Below, one piece after another: positions 42,775 to 51,084 of a DNA stretch of 64,000 nucleotides. Origin of the DNA: CAVVFX01 sp963747535 (GTDB lineage Bacteria > Acidobacteriota > Terriglobia > Bryobacterales > Bryobacteraceae); the NCBI GenBank assembly GCA_963747535.1, contig CAVVFX010000003.1, positions 1 to 64,000 of the forward strand, written 5' to 3'. The translations under genes and the position numbers were made by a program. The notes under the pieces are model-generated. The model did not search any database. It had not been told where the DNA came from and saw only the letters and a list, made by a program, of their open reading frames with translations. Each line of letters opens with the position of its first letter. The stretch's first letter is position 1.

Positions 42775-42924
42775 CCGGTATCGGCTCGCGGCCCGGATCG
42801 CAGGACGTCCCGACGCGGCGGACGCGCGGTCAGTGATGCTCCCTCACTTGTTGATCCAGTTCCAACGTGGCTCCGAGTCTTTTCGGGCTTCGGCAGTTTT
42901 AACGGGCCGGCGTGAACGCCCCAG

Positions 42925-43506
42925 TTAGAACCAGATCGACAGCCCCAGGCTCCATTGCAGCTGGTGCCTCGTATTCGGAACGACATTGCCACCCGTGCCG
43001 GATATAGGAGGAATGATGATGTCGTTTCCATACCAAACGGCTGTATCGCCTAAATCTAATCGGCCCGCGACATGATGACGCGAGTAGAATTCGATCACGC
43101 CGCCGATATCGAGGGCGGGCCGCATTCCAAGACCTCGAATATAGAGATTCTCATCAAACCGCATAAACCCCGGCCGGACTTTGCCGTAAATCCCAAGAGG
43201 GCCGAACCGCTTGCCCAGACGCGCTCCCGCCAGTACTTGCGTTGCCGGATAGTTTGATATGGCGCCCCCGATCGGGAAACGGTTCACCTCGGCTTCCGCA
43301 TCGAGAAAACGGAACACATGGGCGGTGATTCTGCCGCCGCCGCCGCCCAGCGGATATTCGCGCAGAACGCCATTTCGAATGCCGCTCAATTGCAGGCCGA
43401 GTTCAATGCGTGGCGTCTGCGCCGATGCCCCACACGCCCAGGCCAGAGAGCCCACGAATAATAGGAGGCGGATCACCGGGAGTCTCGGATCTGGCATGCG
43501 CTTCAT
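42925..43506 (-). CDS. Outer-membrane beta-barrel-like protein
   Basis: 193 residues from ATG at 43506. Signal peptide (RLLLFVGSLAWACGASAQ). The mature part alternates short strands (RIELGLQLSGIRNG, RITAHVFRFLDAEAEVNRF, VLAGARLGKRFGPLGIYGKVRPGF, LDIGGVIEFYSRHHVAGRLDLGD) and ends in HQLQWSLGLSIWF with terminal Phe, the usual signature for barrel insertion by BamA. Eight strands fit its size. Function unknown. An intrinsic-terminator hairpin lies about 100 bases upstream of its start on the same strand. Confidence 0.82.
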   Translation of the reverse strand: MKRMPDPRLPVIRLLLFVGSLAWACGASAQTPRIELGLQLSGIRNGVLREYPLGGGGGRITAHVFRFLDAEAEVNRFPIGGAISNYPATQVLAGARLGKRFGPLGIYGKVRPGFMRFDENLYIRGLGMRPALDIGGVIEFYSRHHVAGRLDLGDTAVWYGNDIIIPPISGTGGNVVPNTRHQLQWSLGLSIWF

Positions 43507-43600
43507 TTCGCCCTGCAATCCAAGAATACCTGACGCTACCGTGAAAGATGCACGTTGTAACCGGATGCATTGAATCGTGGATGGCAGCATCCAGCCAGCG

Positions 43601-43627
43601 AAAAAGGACCGGCTAGTCAGCCGGTCC
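43601..43627 (-). terminator. Intrinsic terminator hairpin upstream of the barrel gene
   Basis: GGACCGGCT (43606-43614) and AGCCGGTCC (43619-43627) form a perfect 9-bp stem with a 4-base loop. Plus-strand AAAAA at 43601-43605 gives the T-run on the minus strand, so it would stop leftward transcription. Because it precedes the barrel gene start it may act as an insulator or leader attenuator. Confidence 0.65.
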
Positions 43628-43649
43628 GAGGCCGGTATTTGCCGGGCCA

Positions 43650-44018
43650 TTGAGAACTAGGAATCTCGCGCAGTTTGACCTGATGCGCGAAATCGCTGAT
43701 TCGGAGCGGCAGAAGCCATGGTCTGCCGGTATCCATGTCAGGATCTTAACCAAGATGCCAGATTTCCGGGCCGTTCTGATCTCCATGGAAACGGGCGCCC
43801 GGCTAAAGGAACATCGCGTCGATGGCACGAGTTCGGTGCAGGTGCTGAAGGGGCGCATACGGTACAGCACGGGCGGGCAGGCCTATGATCTGCAAACGGG
43901 GAGCCTCATCACTCTCGGCGCGTCGATCACGCACGAGGTCGAATCGCTGGACGAATCCTCATTCCTGCTGACCATTTCCTGGCCGGACAACCGGCCACTG
44001 CCGGTTGCCGCGCCATGA
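43650..44018 (+). CDS. Small cupin-domain protein
   Basis: 122 residues from TTG at 43650 (MRTRNLAQFDLMREIADSERQKPW); an ATG at 43683 would trim the conserved N-terminus. The cupin barrel shows MPDFRAVLISMETGARLKEHRVDGTSSVQVLKGRIRYS and GSLITLGASITHEVESLDESSFLLTISWP, with His residues in the usual cupin metal places. Such single-domain cupins are often stress-linked with unknown ligands. Its stop overlaps the DUF488 start (ATGA), so they are co-translated. Confidence 0.85.
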   Translation: MRTRNLAQFDLMREIADSERQKPWSAGIHVRILTKMPDFRAVLISMETGARLKEHRVDGTSSVQVLKGRIRYSTGGQAYDLQTGSLITLGASITHEVESLDESSFLLTISWPDNRPLPVAAP

Positions 44019-44565
44019 AGAAGTCCGCTGCGCCAACAAAGCTGATTGTCATGACTGTTGGGCACTCCACGCGCACGTCAAAGGAATTCATCCAGCTTCT
44101 AAAAGCGCACCAGGTCGAGAGGTTGGTTGACATACGAACCGTCCCGCGTTCGCGGCACAATCCACAATTCAACCGAAGCGCACTGTCACCGGCCTTGCAT
44201 TCCTCCCGCCTTCATTACACCTATTCTCCCGGACTGGGCGGCTTCCGGCATGCGCGGCGGGATTCGCTCAATATCGGCTGGCGTAACGCCAGCTTCCGGG
44301 GCTTCGCCGATTACATGAGACGACCGAGTTCCGGGAAAATCTGGAGGAGTTGATAAAACTTGCAAAGTCAGAGCAGATCGCGATTATGTGTGCTGAAGCC
44401 GTTCCCTGGCGCTGTCATCGCTCGTTGATAGCGGACGCGCTGCTGGCCCGCGGAGTTGAAGTGCGGGAAATCACAAGCGCTACCCGCACCCAACTTCACT
44501 CGCTTACGCCCTGGGGCAAGATCACCGGAATGCAGGTCACCTATCCTGCTGAACACAAGGATTAG
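44015..44565 (+). pseudogene. DUF488 gene with one frameshift
   Basis: The first part (MTVGHSTRTSKEFIQLLKAH, LVDIRTVPRSRHNPQFN, YSPGLGGFRHARRDS, NIGWRNASFRGFADYM) runs to a stop at 44353. The rest (EFRENLEELIKLAKSEQIAIMCAEAVPWRCHRSLIADALLARG) continues in the next frame from about 44318 to 44565. One missing base near 44317, after the codon for Met in ADYM, restores the normal DUF488 protein of about 180 residues. Either a recent mutation or a sequence error. The conserved MCAEAVPWRCHRSLI motif is intact. It lies between the cupin and DUF2945 genes. Confidence 0.88.
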
Positions 44566-44585
44566 ACGAACTGGAGATCACGCCG

Positions 44586-44810
44586 ATGCCAGACGATTTT
44601 AAAGTAGGAGACCACGTTGAATGGAACTCGGAAGCAGGACGTGTCAGGGGAACGATCAGGAAAAAGCATGTTTCCGAAATTACGTTCAAAGGCTACACGG
44701 TTCATGCTTCGAAGGAAGAGCCGCAGTACCTGATCAAAAGCGACAAGACGGACCACCTGGCCATGCACAAGGGTTCGGCCCTGCGGAAAATTGCAAAAAG
44801 CAAGATGTGA
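44586..44810 (+). CDS. DUF2945 / hypervirulence-associated TUDOR-like small protein
   Basis: 74 residues from ATG at 44586 with GGAGATCA upstream. FKVGDHVEWNSEAGRVRGTIRKKHVSEITFKGYTVHASKEEPQYLIKSDKTDHLAMHKGSALRKI matches the DUF2945 SH3/TUDOR-like fold (VGDxVxWxSxxG...GTVxK; KSDKTGxxAxHKxxAL). Function unknown; common in stress and general-stress clusters. It follows DUF488 by 20 bases. Confidence 0.9.
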   Translation: MPDDFKVGDHVEWNSEAGRVRGTIRKKHVSEITFKGYTVHASKEEPQYLIKSDKTDHLAMHKGSALRKIAKSKM

Positions 44811-45146
44811 GCAAACGACGGGGCATTCCGATGCGGGGCGGGAGCCTCCCGGGCTGCATTCGGGCCAGGATGGGACCTTCGCTGTCCCGCAATGAGCGGC
44901 ATCCTGAAGAGAAGACGGCCAATGTAGTTGCGGACGCCCGCCCGTACAAGGCGACGATTACTTACCCGGCAGCTTTCTATCCGGAGATCTTCGATGCAAT
45001 CTAAACAAGCATCTCGTTCCAGTCACAAACGATCCGGCGGCTTCGCGCTGGAGATCGGTGGCGAGCTTATCGCAAGTCCGAGTTGAGCAATCGGCTCATA
45101 GTTGGTCTCGTTCTGATGGGATATTTTCACTACGTCTATGCCTACC
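44811..45146. other. No gene seen
   Basis: Short frames only, no family resemblance or ribosome site. It separates the rightward stress genes from the leftward quinone-oxidoreductase gene. Confidence 0.5.
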
Positions 45147-46163
45147 TCACGTTTGGGGCAACAAAACCAGCTTGCCCGCCGCTTGGCCCTTTTCGAGTAT
45201 TTCATTGGCGCGAGACGCGTCGCGAAGCCGAAACTTTCCGGCAATTACCGGCTGGATGGAGCGCGCCAACAATAAGTTAAATAGAGTGGTCAAATCCTCG
45301 CGAAACCATTCGGGATGCTGATCACGAGAAATCCTGGAATTGTACCAGCGAACCTTTTTCCTGTCGGGAAGAACCTTCATCAGGCCGAACAACGCAAGGC
45401 CTAAGCCCGCTGCCAGCGTGCCTCCGGAGAGATTCACCTGTGCGCCGTAGCACAGCAGAATGCCGCCACGCCGCAAACAGGCGTACGAGTCCCACCAATG
45501 CGTTCCGCCCACCGGGCCCAGCACGCAATCAAGACCATCGGGGACTAGCTGCCGGATGCGATCGGGGAATTTGTCTGCGCGATAGTCAATGGGGACAGCG
45601 CCGAGGGCGGAGACCAAGTCGAGCTTCGCCTTACTGGCCGTACCGAAGGTTTCCAGCTTCGCAATCTTCCCCAACTGCAGTGCCGCGGTACCAACGCCTC
45701 CTGCCGCACCGTGAACGAGGACTTTCTGACCAGGGTTCAATTGCGCGAGACGATGCAACATCTGATACGCCGTTATGTAATTCAAAACCAGGCAGACGGC
45801 CTCGGACGGATCAAGTCCTTCCGGAACAGCAACAATGTCCGCGGCTGGAACAATTGTAAATCGGCTATAGCCACCGGTTATTGTGAGGGCGGCGACGCGT
45901 TGCCCAAGGCTGAATTCCTCTACGTTTTGCCCCAAGGCATCAATTTCACCGACAATGTCATAGCCGGGCGTGAGCGGAAACGGCGGATTGCCCGGATACA
46001 GGCCGCGTCGAATCAGGATATCAGCGAATGCGACGCCCGCCGCCAAAACGCGAACTCGCACCTGACCCGCCTGCGGCTCGGGCAAATCTTCTCCGACTAA
46101 CTTCAGAACTTCTGGGCCGCCCTTGGTGGTGACCAGCACGCGCACGTTTTTTTCGGAAGACAT
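45147..46163 (-). CDS. Medium-chain dehydrogenase/quinone oxidoreductase-like protein
   Basis: 338 residues from ATG at 46163. GroES-like N-domain with AAGVAFADILIRRGLYP and PLTPGYDIVGEIDALG; Rossmann domain with VLVHGAAGGVGTAALQLGKIAKL. The zinc ligands of classic alcohol dehydrogenases are absent, so it belongs to the zinc-independent quinone oxidoreductase/zeta-crystallin group using NADPH. The end RDASRANEILEKGQAAGKLVLLP is typical. It stands alone, leftward. Confidence 0.9.
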   Translation of the reverse strand: MSSEKNVRVLVTTKGGPEVLKLVGEDLPEPQAGQVRVRVLAAGVAFADILIRRGLYPGNPPFPLTPGYDIVGEIDALGQNVEEFSLGQRVAALTITGGYSRFTIVPAADIVAVPEGLDPSEAVCLVLNYITAYQMLHRLAQLNPGQKVLVHGAAGGVGTAALQLGKIAKLETFGTASKAKLDLVSALGAVPIDYRADKFPDRIRQLVPDGLDCVLGPVGGTHWWDSYACLRRGGILLCYGAQVNLSGGTLAAGLGLALFGLMKVLPDRKKVRWYNSRISRDQHPEWFREDLTTLFNLLLARSIQPVIAGKFRLRDASRANEILEKGQAAGKLVLLPQT

Positions 46164-46335
46164 GGGAGCGACCTCGCTTTGTCCTGATTCCGCGAACCTG
46201 CTGCTCTTGCTTAGCCGGAATTTCCATTTGGACTTCTGGTTCGCGCGTTATACTCTTTTCCGGTCTTAGAGGCTCCTGATATGTGCCTCGGTCAATTCCT
46301 GTCGTTTCCTTCGCGGAACCGCCAAACCTCGTGAT

Positions 46336-47832
46336 TCAAATTCCGGCCTCCTGGCTGAAATACTGATAGTCCTCCCGCCATCCGCCCTGGCCTTTGCCGA
46401 TGTGGGCGTAGCTCGCGACGAATTCGATAGCGCGAATATACTTGACCATCGTAAAACCGAGCTGGGTCTCGACGCGCAGGCGAAGCGGGGCTCCGTGATC
46501 GACGGGGAGCGGTTCGCCGTTCATTTCGTAGGCAAGAATCGTTTGCGCGTCTTCCGTTAACTCTAAGCGAATCGTGCCGTAGAAGTATCCCGGTCCCTGA
46601 GCGTGCGGCTCCGATGTGGATTTATTGTCAAACGCATAGAAGACAACGTAGCGAGTGGATGGAAGCGGCCGGCAGAGTCCGACAATGTGACGGAGAGAGA
46701 CCCCGCTCCACTCGGCGACGCCGGACCAGCCCTGGATGCAGCAGTGCTTGGTAATCTGGGTTTGTTTCGGCATGGAGCGTAGGTCGGCCAGCGTCAGGGC
46801 CAACTCGCTTTCGACCAGCCCGCCGACCTCCAGGACGTAACCGGCGAAGTGGCTGCGCGCCATCGCGAGATAGGTCTCCTCTGTCGGTGCGCGGCCGTTC
46901 ACCCAGAAGTAGGGCGAGATATCCGAGCGCGTGTAATGCTGCGCCGAGGTTTCATGGCCGAAAATCAGCGTGCGCAACGGATCGGTGATCGACTGGGTGG
47001 CCTTCTGGACAAACCGCGGCCTTCGGTGCGAGCACATCGTCGTCACGATATGGATGAGCAGGATACCGCTCAACCCGGACAGCCATACGGCCAGAGCGCG
47101 CGTGACATGCGGAGCGTGTGTCTCGCCTAAAACAATCACCGCCAGTCCCTTGCGGAAACCGTGCAAGGCCACGAGCGCGACATGGCCGACGAAGAACAGG
47201 ATAAACGCGCCAAGAGCCAGGAAATGCAGACTGCGCGCGGCTTGGCGGCCATGGAAGATTTTGATGTACCACGGGAAACGCGCGGCGATAGCGGGGGACA
47301 TCGCGATTCCGGTCGCGATGCTAAAGGGAGCGAGCAGGAAGACGACTGCGGCGTAGCTGAGCTGTTGCAGGGCGTTGTAGGTTCCCGGCGTTTCAACGAT
47401 GTGAAGAGTCAGGTAGCTGAGCAGGGCGCGACCGGCATCAGGCACGATCTGCCATGACGCCGGAACCAGGCGGCGCCACTCCGGCGAGGCGAAGAGCATC
47501 CCGATGTAGACCAGTCCGGTCAGCAGCCATGCGAAATCAGCGAGAAAATGCCAGTGCCGGCCGAGACCGAGATTTTCCCGGCCGGGGAGGGCGATCAGGG
47601 GCGGGAACGAACTTTCCTCATCGCTGGCGGTCCAAAGCCGGTCCGTGGGCCTGCGCTTTTTCGTGAATTTGAGCCATTCGCTGCCGGGCGTGCAGTGATC
47701 GTTCCAGTAAAGTCTAGGATGCGCGCTCAGGATCTCGATACCACTGCGCACCAGAAGCGAGAGAAAAAGAAAATTGAAGAAGTGCGTAGCGCGCAGCCAC
47801 AGCGGATAGTCAAGAGGCATCAGTGAATACAT
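46336..47832 (-). CDS. Cytochrome b-type membrane domain fused to SUOX-fold molybdoenzyme
   Basis: About 498 residues from ATG at 47832 (an ATG four codons later is also possible). The N-terminal half has four or five membrane helices with likely heme b histidines (LWLRATHFFNFLFLSLLV, HWHFLADFAWLLTGLVYIGML, SLHFLALGAFILFFVGHVALVALHGF), as in Ni/Fe-hydrogenase or MsrQ-like cytochromes. The C-terminal half (about 320-500) is a sulfite-oxidase molybdopterin domain: TKHCCIQGWSGVAEWSGV with a candidate Mo-ligating Cys, YAFDNKSTSEPHAQGPGYFYG, and HGAPLRLRVETQLGFTMVKYIRAIEFV. It looks like a one-chain membrane-bound relative of the MsrP/MsrQ pair; the substrate is unknown. Confidence 0.85.
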   Translation of the reverse strand: MYSLMPLDYPLWLRATHFFNFLFLSLLVRSGIEILSAHPRLYWNDHCTPGSEWLKFTKKRRPTDRLWTASDEESSFPPLIALPGRENLGLGRHWHFLADFAWLLTGLVYIGMLFASPEWRRLVPASWQIVPDAGRALLSYLTLHIVETPGTYNALQQLSYAAVVFLLAPFSIATGIAMSPAIAARFPWYIKIFHGRQAARSLHFLALGAFILFFVGHVALVALHGFRKGLAVIVLGETHAPHVTRALAVWLSGLSGILLIHIVTTMCSHRRPRFVQKATQSITDPLRTLIFGHETSAQHYTRSDISPYFWVNGRAPTEETYLAMARSHFAGYVLEVGGLVESELALTLADLRSMPKQTQITKHCCIQGWSGVAEWSGVSLRHIVGLCRPLPSTRYVVFYAFDNKSTSEPHAQGPGYFYGTIRLELTEDAQTILAYEMNGEPLPVDHGAPLRLRVETQLGFTMVKYIRAIEFVASYAHIGKGQGGWREDYQYFSQEAGI

Positions 47833-47966
47833 TCTCAAGGGTGTGTGGTACCGGTCGCCGGGATCACGTCTTCATTATCGTTCCCGTTTAAATGAGCAAG
47901 GTCGGTCATGCGGTCCACCCCCGCCTTCGCGGGGCCAGGCTGTGCCTTGCGGGCTACTTTTGAAAT

Positions 47967-48182
47967 TCAGCACCCGTGTTCTGCCAGGTGATGTTCCAGG
48001 GCGTCTCGTACCGCCTCGCAAGCGCGGTGAGCGACTCTTATCCGCCGATGAGCCAGATTGAAGTCCGGGTTGGCGGTTGAATTGTCAACAAGTACGACCA
48101 GGTCGCGGACAGACCCACGAAAATTCTGAACCGCTGCGTGAAGCTCCTGCCGCAGTGAATCGTGCTCGGCACACAGCATCAT
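47967..48182 (-). CDS. Small hypothetical helical protein
   Basis: 71 residues from ATG at 48182 (MMLCAEHDSLRQELHAAVQNF) with AAGGTAGA before it. The helical sequence SLRQELHAAVQNFRGSVRDLVVLVDN, HRRIRVAHRACEAVRDALEHHLAEHGC looks like a genuine two-helix protein and I associate it with Acidobacteria hypotheticals, but no domain is known. It stands alone. Confidence 0.55.
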   Translation of the reverse strand: MMLCAEHDSLRQELHAAVQNFRGSVRDLVVLVDNSTANPDFNLAHRRIRVAHRACEAVRDALEHHLAEHGC

Positions 48183-48315
48183 TCTACCTTTGGTTTGAGA
48201 CCGACGGCGGTCCCGCATACTGCCAGGGCAGGCTCACCCAAACCACGCGCGTACAACGCGATGTCCAGGGCAAGTCCTCACTAATGCCGGGTCTATACTA
48301 ACCGCAGACGCCGTC

Positions 48316-48420
48316 ATGCCTGCCGCTGATCTCGCCGGCTCCAAAGACCCTCCGGGGATGAAGCGCTACGAAGGTAGCGAGATCATTGGCTATCGCGAGC
48401 CTAGACCGCCGGGTCACTTC
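48316..48420 (+). pseudogene. N-terminal remnant resembling DUF4892/OmpA-type exported proteins
   Basis: MPAADLAGSKDPPGMKRYEGSEIIGYREP resembles the start of a mature domain found in DUF4892 proteins with OmpA tails (GSKD, MKRYEGSEIIGY). Homology ends after about 30 codons, where the sequence turns unrelated. It lacks a signal peptide. Probably a fragment left by deletion or insertion; the family call rests on this short motif alone. Confidence 0.45.
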
Positions 48421-48864
48421 GGATACGGACGTTATGAAGGGAGCCGCCGTGTTTGCGGCGGACGCAGCAGGCTATGCGTATTGAATCGACCTGGCGACCT
48501 CGGGTGGGACGATTTGGGTGATGGCGAGACTGCGGACGGGCCCGGAACGGAGGGCGAGCGGGTGGACGGATGGGTTCAGGCTTCCTGATCGAGATTTCCA
48601 AGCCGCAGGTTTTCGGGAAGATCCTGACACACCCCAGTTGTGAGTGCCGCAGTAAGCGGATTCTTCGTGGATAGATGAGGGCTACGAAGTGTCAACGATG
48701 CTCTCCGGTTCAACAGATCTCCGGCAGATCGGTTGAACGGGTAAGCTTCTCGATGAATATCATAGTGCCGCGACAATTCAGGCAACCCGACCGCTGCTGG
48801 AAGGTCTAGTCGGTTTCCGGCGATTGAACCACTCCTTCCTAACCCTTGATGCGACCACCAACTT

Positions 48865-48895
48865 CTCGCACCATTGGTGCGAGTTTCTTGTTTTC
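48865..48895 (+). terminator. Terminator-like palindrome
   Basis: CTCGCACC, loop ATT, GGTGCGAG (48865-48883) followed by TTTCTTGTTTT. The stem is perfect and the T-rich tail fits a Rho-independent terminator for plus-strand transcription, although no intact plus-strand gene precedes it. Confidence 0.5.
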
Positions 48896-49169
48896 GTGCG
48901 GCGGCTGCAAGTTGAAGTGACTTGGAAAGCTGCCAATAACACGCGGGACGCAGACGGGCCCCGACCGCTCTGATCTCTGCGATATCATCGAACGGCAGTG
49001 CCCAATCCGAAGCCGTTCAACCATGAGTTAGGGCGGTCACCTCGTCAAACCCATCGGTTCTCGGCAGACATGGGCGATCATGTACCGCGATACGGAAGGA
49101 AAGCTCCGGTGGGAGGGAAAATTCAGAATGAAGAGCAATGCGCAAACGCGCCTAAGTATTGAACGAGAT

Positions 49170-49720
49170 CGACGAAGGTACCTACATGCGACCTTCGTCC
49201 CTTAGCTTCGAACAATTCGCTAAGGCCTGGCTATTAGGCCGCCGCCAAATCCGAGGGAGTACAGAAGCCGGCTATAACTCCCCGGTCGACAAACAACTGG
49301 TCTCGCGGCTGGGTTCATTGAAGGTTCGAGCGTCAGGTTCGAAGACATCGACGCAGCGGTCAGCGGCATGATCGAGGATGAACTCGCTTCGAAGACGATC
49401 GACAACGCCATAATGTTGTTGCGCAATATGCTTGCCGGCCGGAAGGGACCGAGCGCATTCCGGCGTGGTCTGTCTTTTTGCGGATTCTACGTTGGGCGTA
49501 GAGTTGCCGCCACTTGAGTACGGCAGATCATTCCCCCCTACGCCGGAGCAAACATGGGCGCTGATCAAGGTAGCGAAGGAAATCGGCGGCGTGGGCTATA
49601 GTGTGTCGCCGCCGGCAGGTCTGCTCGGGATTGGGTTGGGAGGCGGTAGTTCTCCGCAGACGATTGCTTTTCAGGAACGCCTCGAATTTTTGGACGGTCG
49701 CCGTGATGAGTGATCCGGCG
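49170..49720 (+). pseudogene. Decayed phage-type tyrosine integrase (N-terminal half)
   Basis: Integrase fragments run in order through different frames. LSFEQFAKAWLLGRRQIRGSTEAGYNSPVDKQLVSRLGSLKV (49200-49328) is the SAM-like N-domain. VRFEDIDAAVSGMIEDELASKTIDNAIMLLRNMLAGRKG (about 49335-49450) is its helical continuation. LGVELPPLEYG and FPPTPEQTWALIKVAKEIGGVGYS (about 49490-49605) are the linker to the catalytic domain, which is missing. At least two frameshifts. It is unrelated in detail to the two intact integrases, so it records a third element. Confidence 0.75.
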
Positions 49721-49721
49721 G

Positions 49722-50126
49722 TCACCTCTTAACCAGGAGGAGTTTCGGCTTGAACGTGGGCGCAATTGCCTCGATCTTGGTCGCGAGGTCCTGTCCGACT
49801 TGCACGAAATGCGCATCGAGGACCCCAACGATTGCGGCCGGAAGCTCTTGGAATTCGTATAGGTACGCGCCTTGAGCCAGGAACGCTTTGAGACTGCTCT
49901 TGGGTACTCCGAGCACGCAGGTCATTGAAATCTGACCGTCTTCCCTGTGAAAGATTTCGACCAACATTACTGGCCATTCGCCCGGCAAACTAACGCTGCT
50001 GGCAACACGCCCCTTCCAGGCCTCGGTTGGCGTGAGGAATCGCAGCATTCTTGCATCTTTGGTCAGGACCTGTGATGGCACAATCCCACTCCTTGCGCCC
50101 AGATCATAACACTCGAACCAGACCAC
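49722..50126 (-). CDS. Hypothetical protein
   Basis: 134 residues from GTG at 50126, or 108 from ATG at 50048; neither has a strong ribosome site. The sequence (MLRFLTPTEAWKGRVASSVSLPGEWPVMLVEIF, GQISMTCVLGVPKSSLKAFLAQGAYLYEF, LATKIEAIAPTFKPKLLLVKR) looks coding but matches no family I recognise. It lies between an integrase remnant and another unknown gene, so it is probably island cargo. Confidence 0.45.
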   Translation of the reverse strand: MVWFECYDLGARSGIVPSQVLTKDARMLRFLTPTEAWKGRVASSVSLPGEWPVMLVEIFHREDGQISMTCVLGVPKSSLKAFLAQGAYLYEFQELPAAIVGVLDAHFVQVGQDLATKIEAIAPTFKPKLLLVKR

Positions 50127-50168
50127 CGTTCGATAGATTCAGGATTGACAGGGCGCGACAATGAATTC

Positions 50169-50645
50169 ATGCGGAAACGCGTTCTCGGTTCAACTCTGCT
50201 TCCCATCGACGCAGCGGATGGTCACGATTGGCTAAAGCTCCAGGACCTTGCCGAAGTTGAGGTTACTTCGGAAGCCGACGGCTACCCTATCGAAACTGCT
50301 TTCAATTTCGGGGCAGGACCCGGCTGGCGCGCTGCTTCTCCAGGCATTCAACGGATTCGGCTGGTCTTCGATCAGCCGCAGTCGATCCGACGCATGCGCC
50401 TCCAGTTCAATGAACCGGACGTAGCGCGAACCCAGGAATTCACGGTGCGATGGTCAGGCTACTCGGACGAGCTTTTAAAAGACGTCGTACGACAGCAGTG
50501 GAACTTCAGTCCGGATGGTTCCACCGCCGAGTCGGAGGACTACGCAATCGATCTCAAGGGAGTCTCGATTCTCGAACTAACCATCGATCCGGATCGTGGC
50601 GCCGGTGAGGCGCTCGCCAAATTGGCCGACTGGCGTGTGGCGTGA
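50169..50645 (+). CDS. Hypothetical beta-sandwich-like protein
   Basis: 158 residues from ATG at 50169 (MRKRVLGSTLLPIDAADGHDWL). The pattern EVEVTSEADGYPIETAFNFGAGPGWRAASPGIQRIRLVFDQPQSIRRMRLQFNEP, then TQEFTVRWSGYSDE and ISILELTIDPD-like strands, resembles discoidin/carbohydrate-binding beta sandwiches (LVFDQPQxIRRxxLxF; ELTIDPD). I know of similar short proteins in soil bacteria, but no function. It is divergent from the 134-residue gene and converges on the orphan antitoxin. Confidence 0.7.
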   Translation: MRKRVLGSTLLPIDAADGHDWLKLQDLAEVEVTSEADGYPIETAFNFGAGPGWRAASPGIQRIRLVFDQPQSIRRMRLQFNEPDVARTQEFTVRWSGYSDELLKDVVRQQWNFSPDGSTAESEDYAIDLKGVSILELTIDPDRGAGEALAKLADWRVA

Positions 50646-50674
50646 CTCTGTACTCCCACGAGCTGACGATTCTA

Positions 50675-50693
50675 TGTCCGCGCCGACGACCAT
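50675..50693 (-). pseudogene. Stub of a DUF3368 toxin gene
   Basis: At the same 13-base distance after the antitoxin stop as in the intact pair at 2.7 kb, an ATG at 50693 starts MVVGAD, matching MVVVAD of the toxin, and then similarity stops (next residues IESSARG). The toxin gene was cut off after about six codons. Confidence 0.6.
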
Positions 50694-50706
50694 GGGGAAT
50701 CCGAGC

Positions 50707-50982
50707 TCAGGGCCGAGCCTCTCTCATTCGGAGCTCCCGAAGAGTCTCGCGGTCCTGTTCGAAATCCGCAGCCGAGTAGTCGAAGATTTCGTGCTCCTTT
50801 AGAAAGGCGTCGACCTGCATCCGCGTCTCGAAAACAAGGAGCCGCCCAAGCTGTGCAGCGGTGAGCGCACGCGACCGATATGCCTCGATTGCTAGGCTTT
50901 CGAGCGTCGCACGAGGCAGATCCTTCCACCTCGACTCAAGACCCACGGCGATGTCCTCCGGCAGTTCTATCGTAATCTGCAT
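50707..50982 (-). CDS. UPF0175 antitoxin, orphan copy
   Basis: 91 residues from ATG at 50982 (MQITIELPEDIAVGLESRWKD), colinear and mostly identical with the antitoxin at 2706-2981. All main parts are kept (RATLESLAIEAYRSRALTAAQ, LVFETRMQVDAFLKEHE, DFEQDRETLRELRMREA). Its cognate DUF3368 toxin is reduced to a stub, so the protein is an orphan antitoxin that might still neutralise the toxin of the other module. It lies about 100 bases after integrase copy 2. Confidence 0.85.
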   Translation of the reverse strand: MQITIELPEDIAVGLESRWKDLPRATLESLAIEAYRSRALTAAQLGRLLVFETRMQVDAFLKEHEIFDYSAADFEQDRETLRELRMREARP

Positions 50983-51084
50983 GGATGCCCGCCCCTCGTG
51001 TCAATTGTCTCAGGAGCAACTCTCTTCGGCCACTCGGACCGGCGGCGCATCCAGCACTGGCGCATGCGCAAAGGCTCGGTTTGC

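Larger units (their letters stand above)
48219..49169. other. Mostly gene-free stretch
   Basis: Apart from the short family remnant at 48316 and a terminator-like hairpin at 48865, I see no gene. The region is bounded by a hypothetical gene and an integrase remnant and is probably decayed mobile DNA. Confidence 0.45.

Noticed and set aside
48839..49024. Minus-strand frame ending ENKKLAPMVREVGGRIKG, thought to be a transposase tail
   Set aside because: Too short, and part of it is the terminator-like palindrome; no wider similarity.
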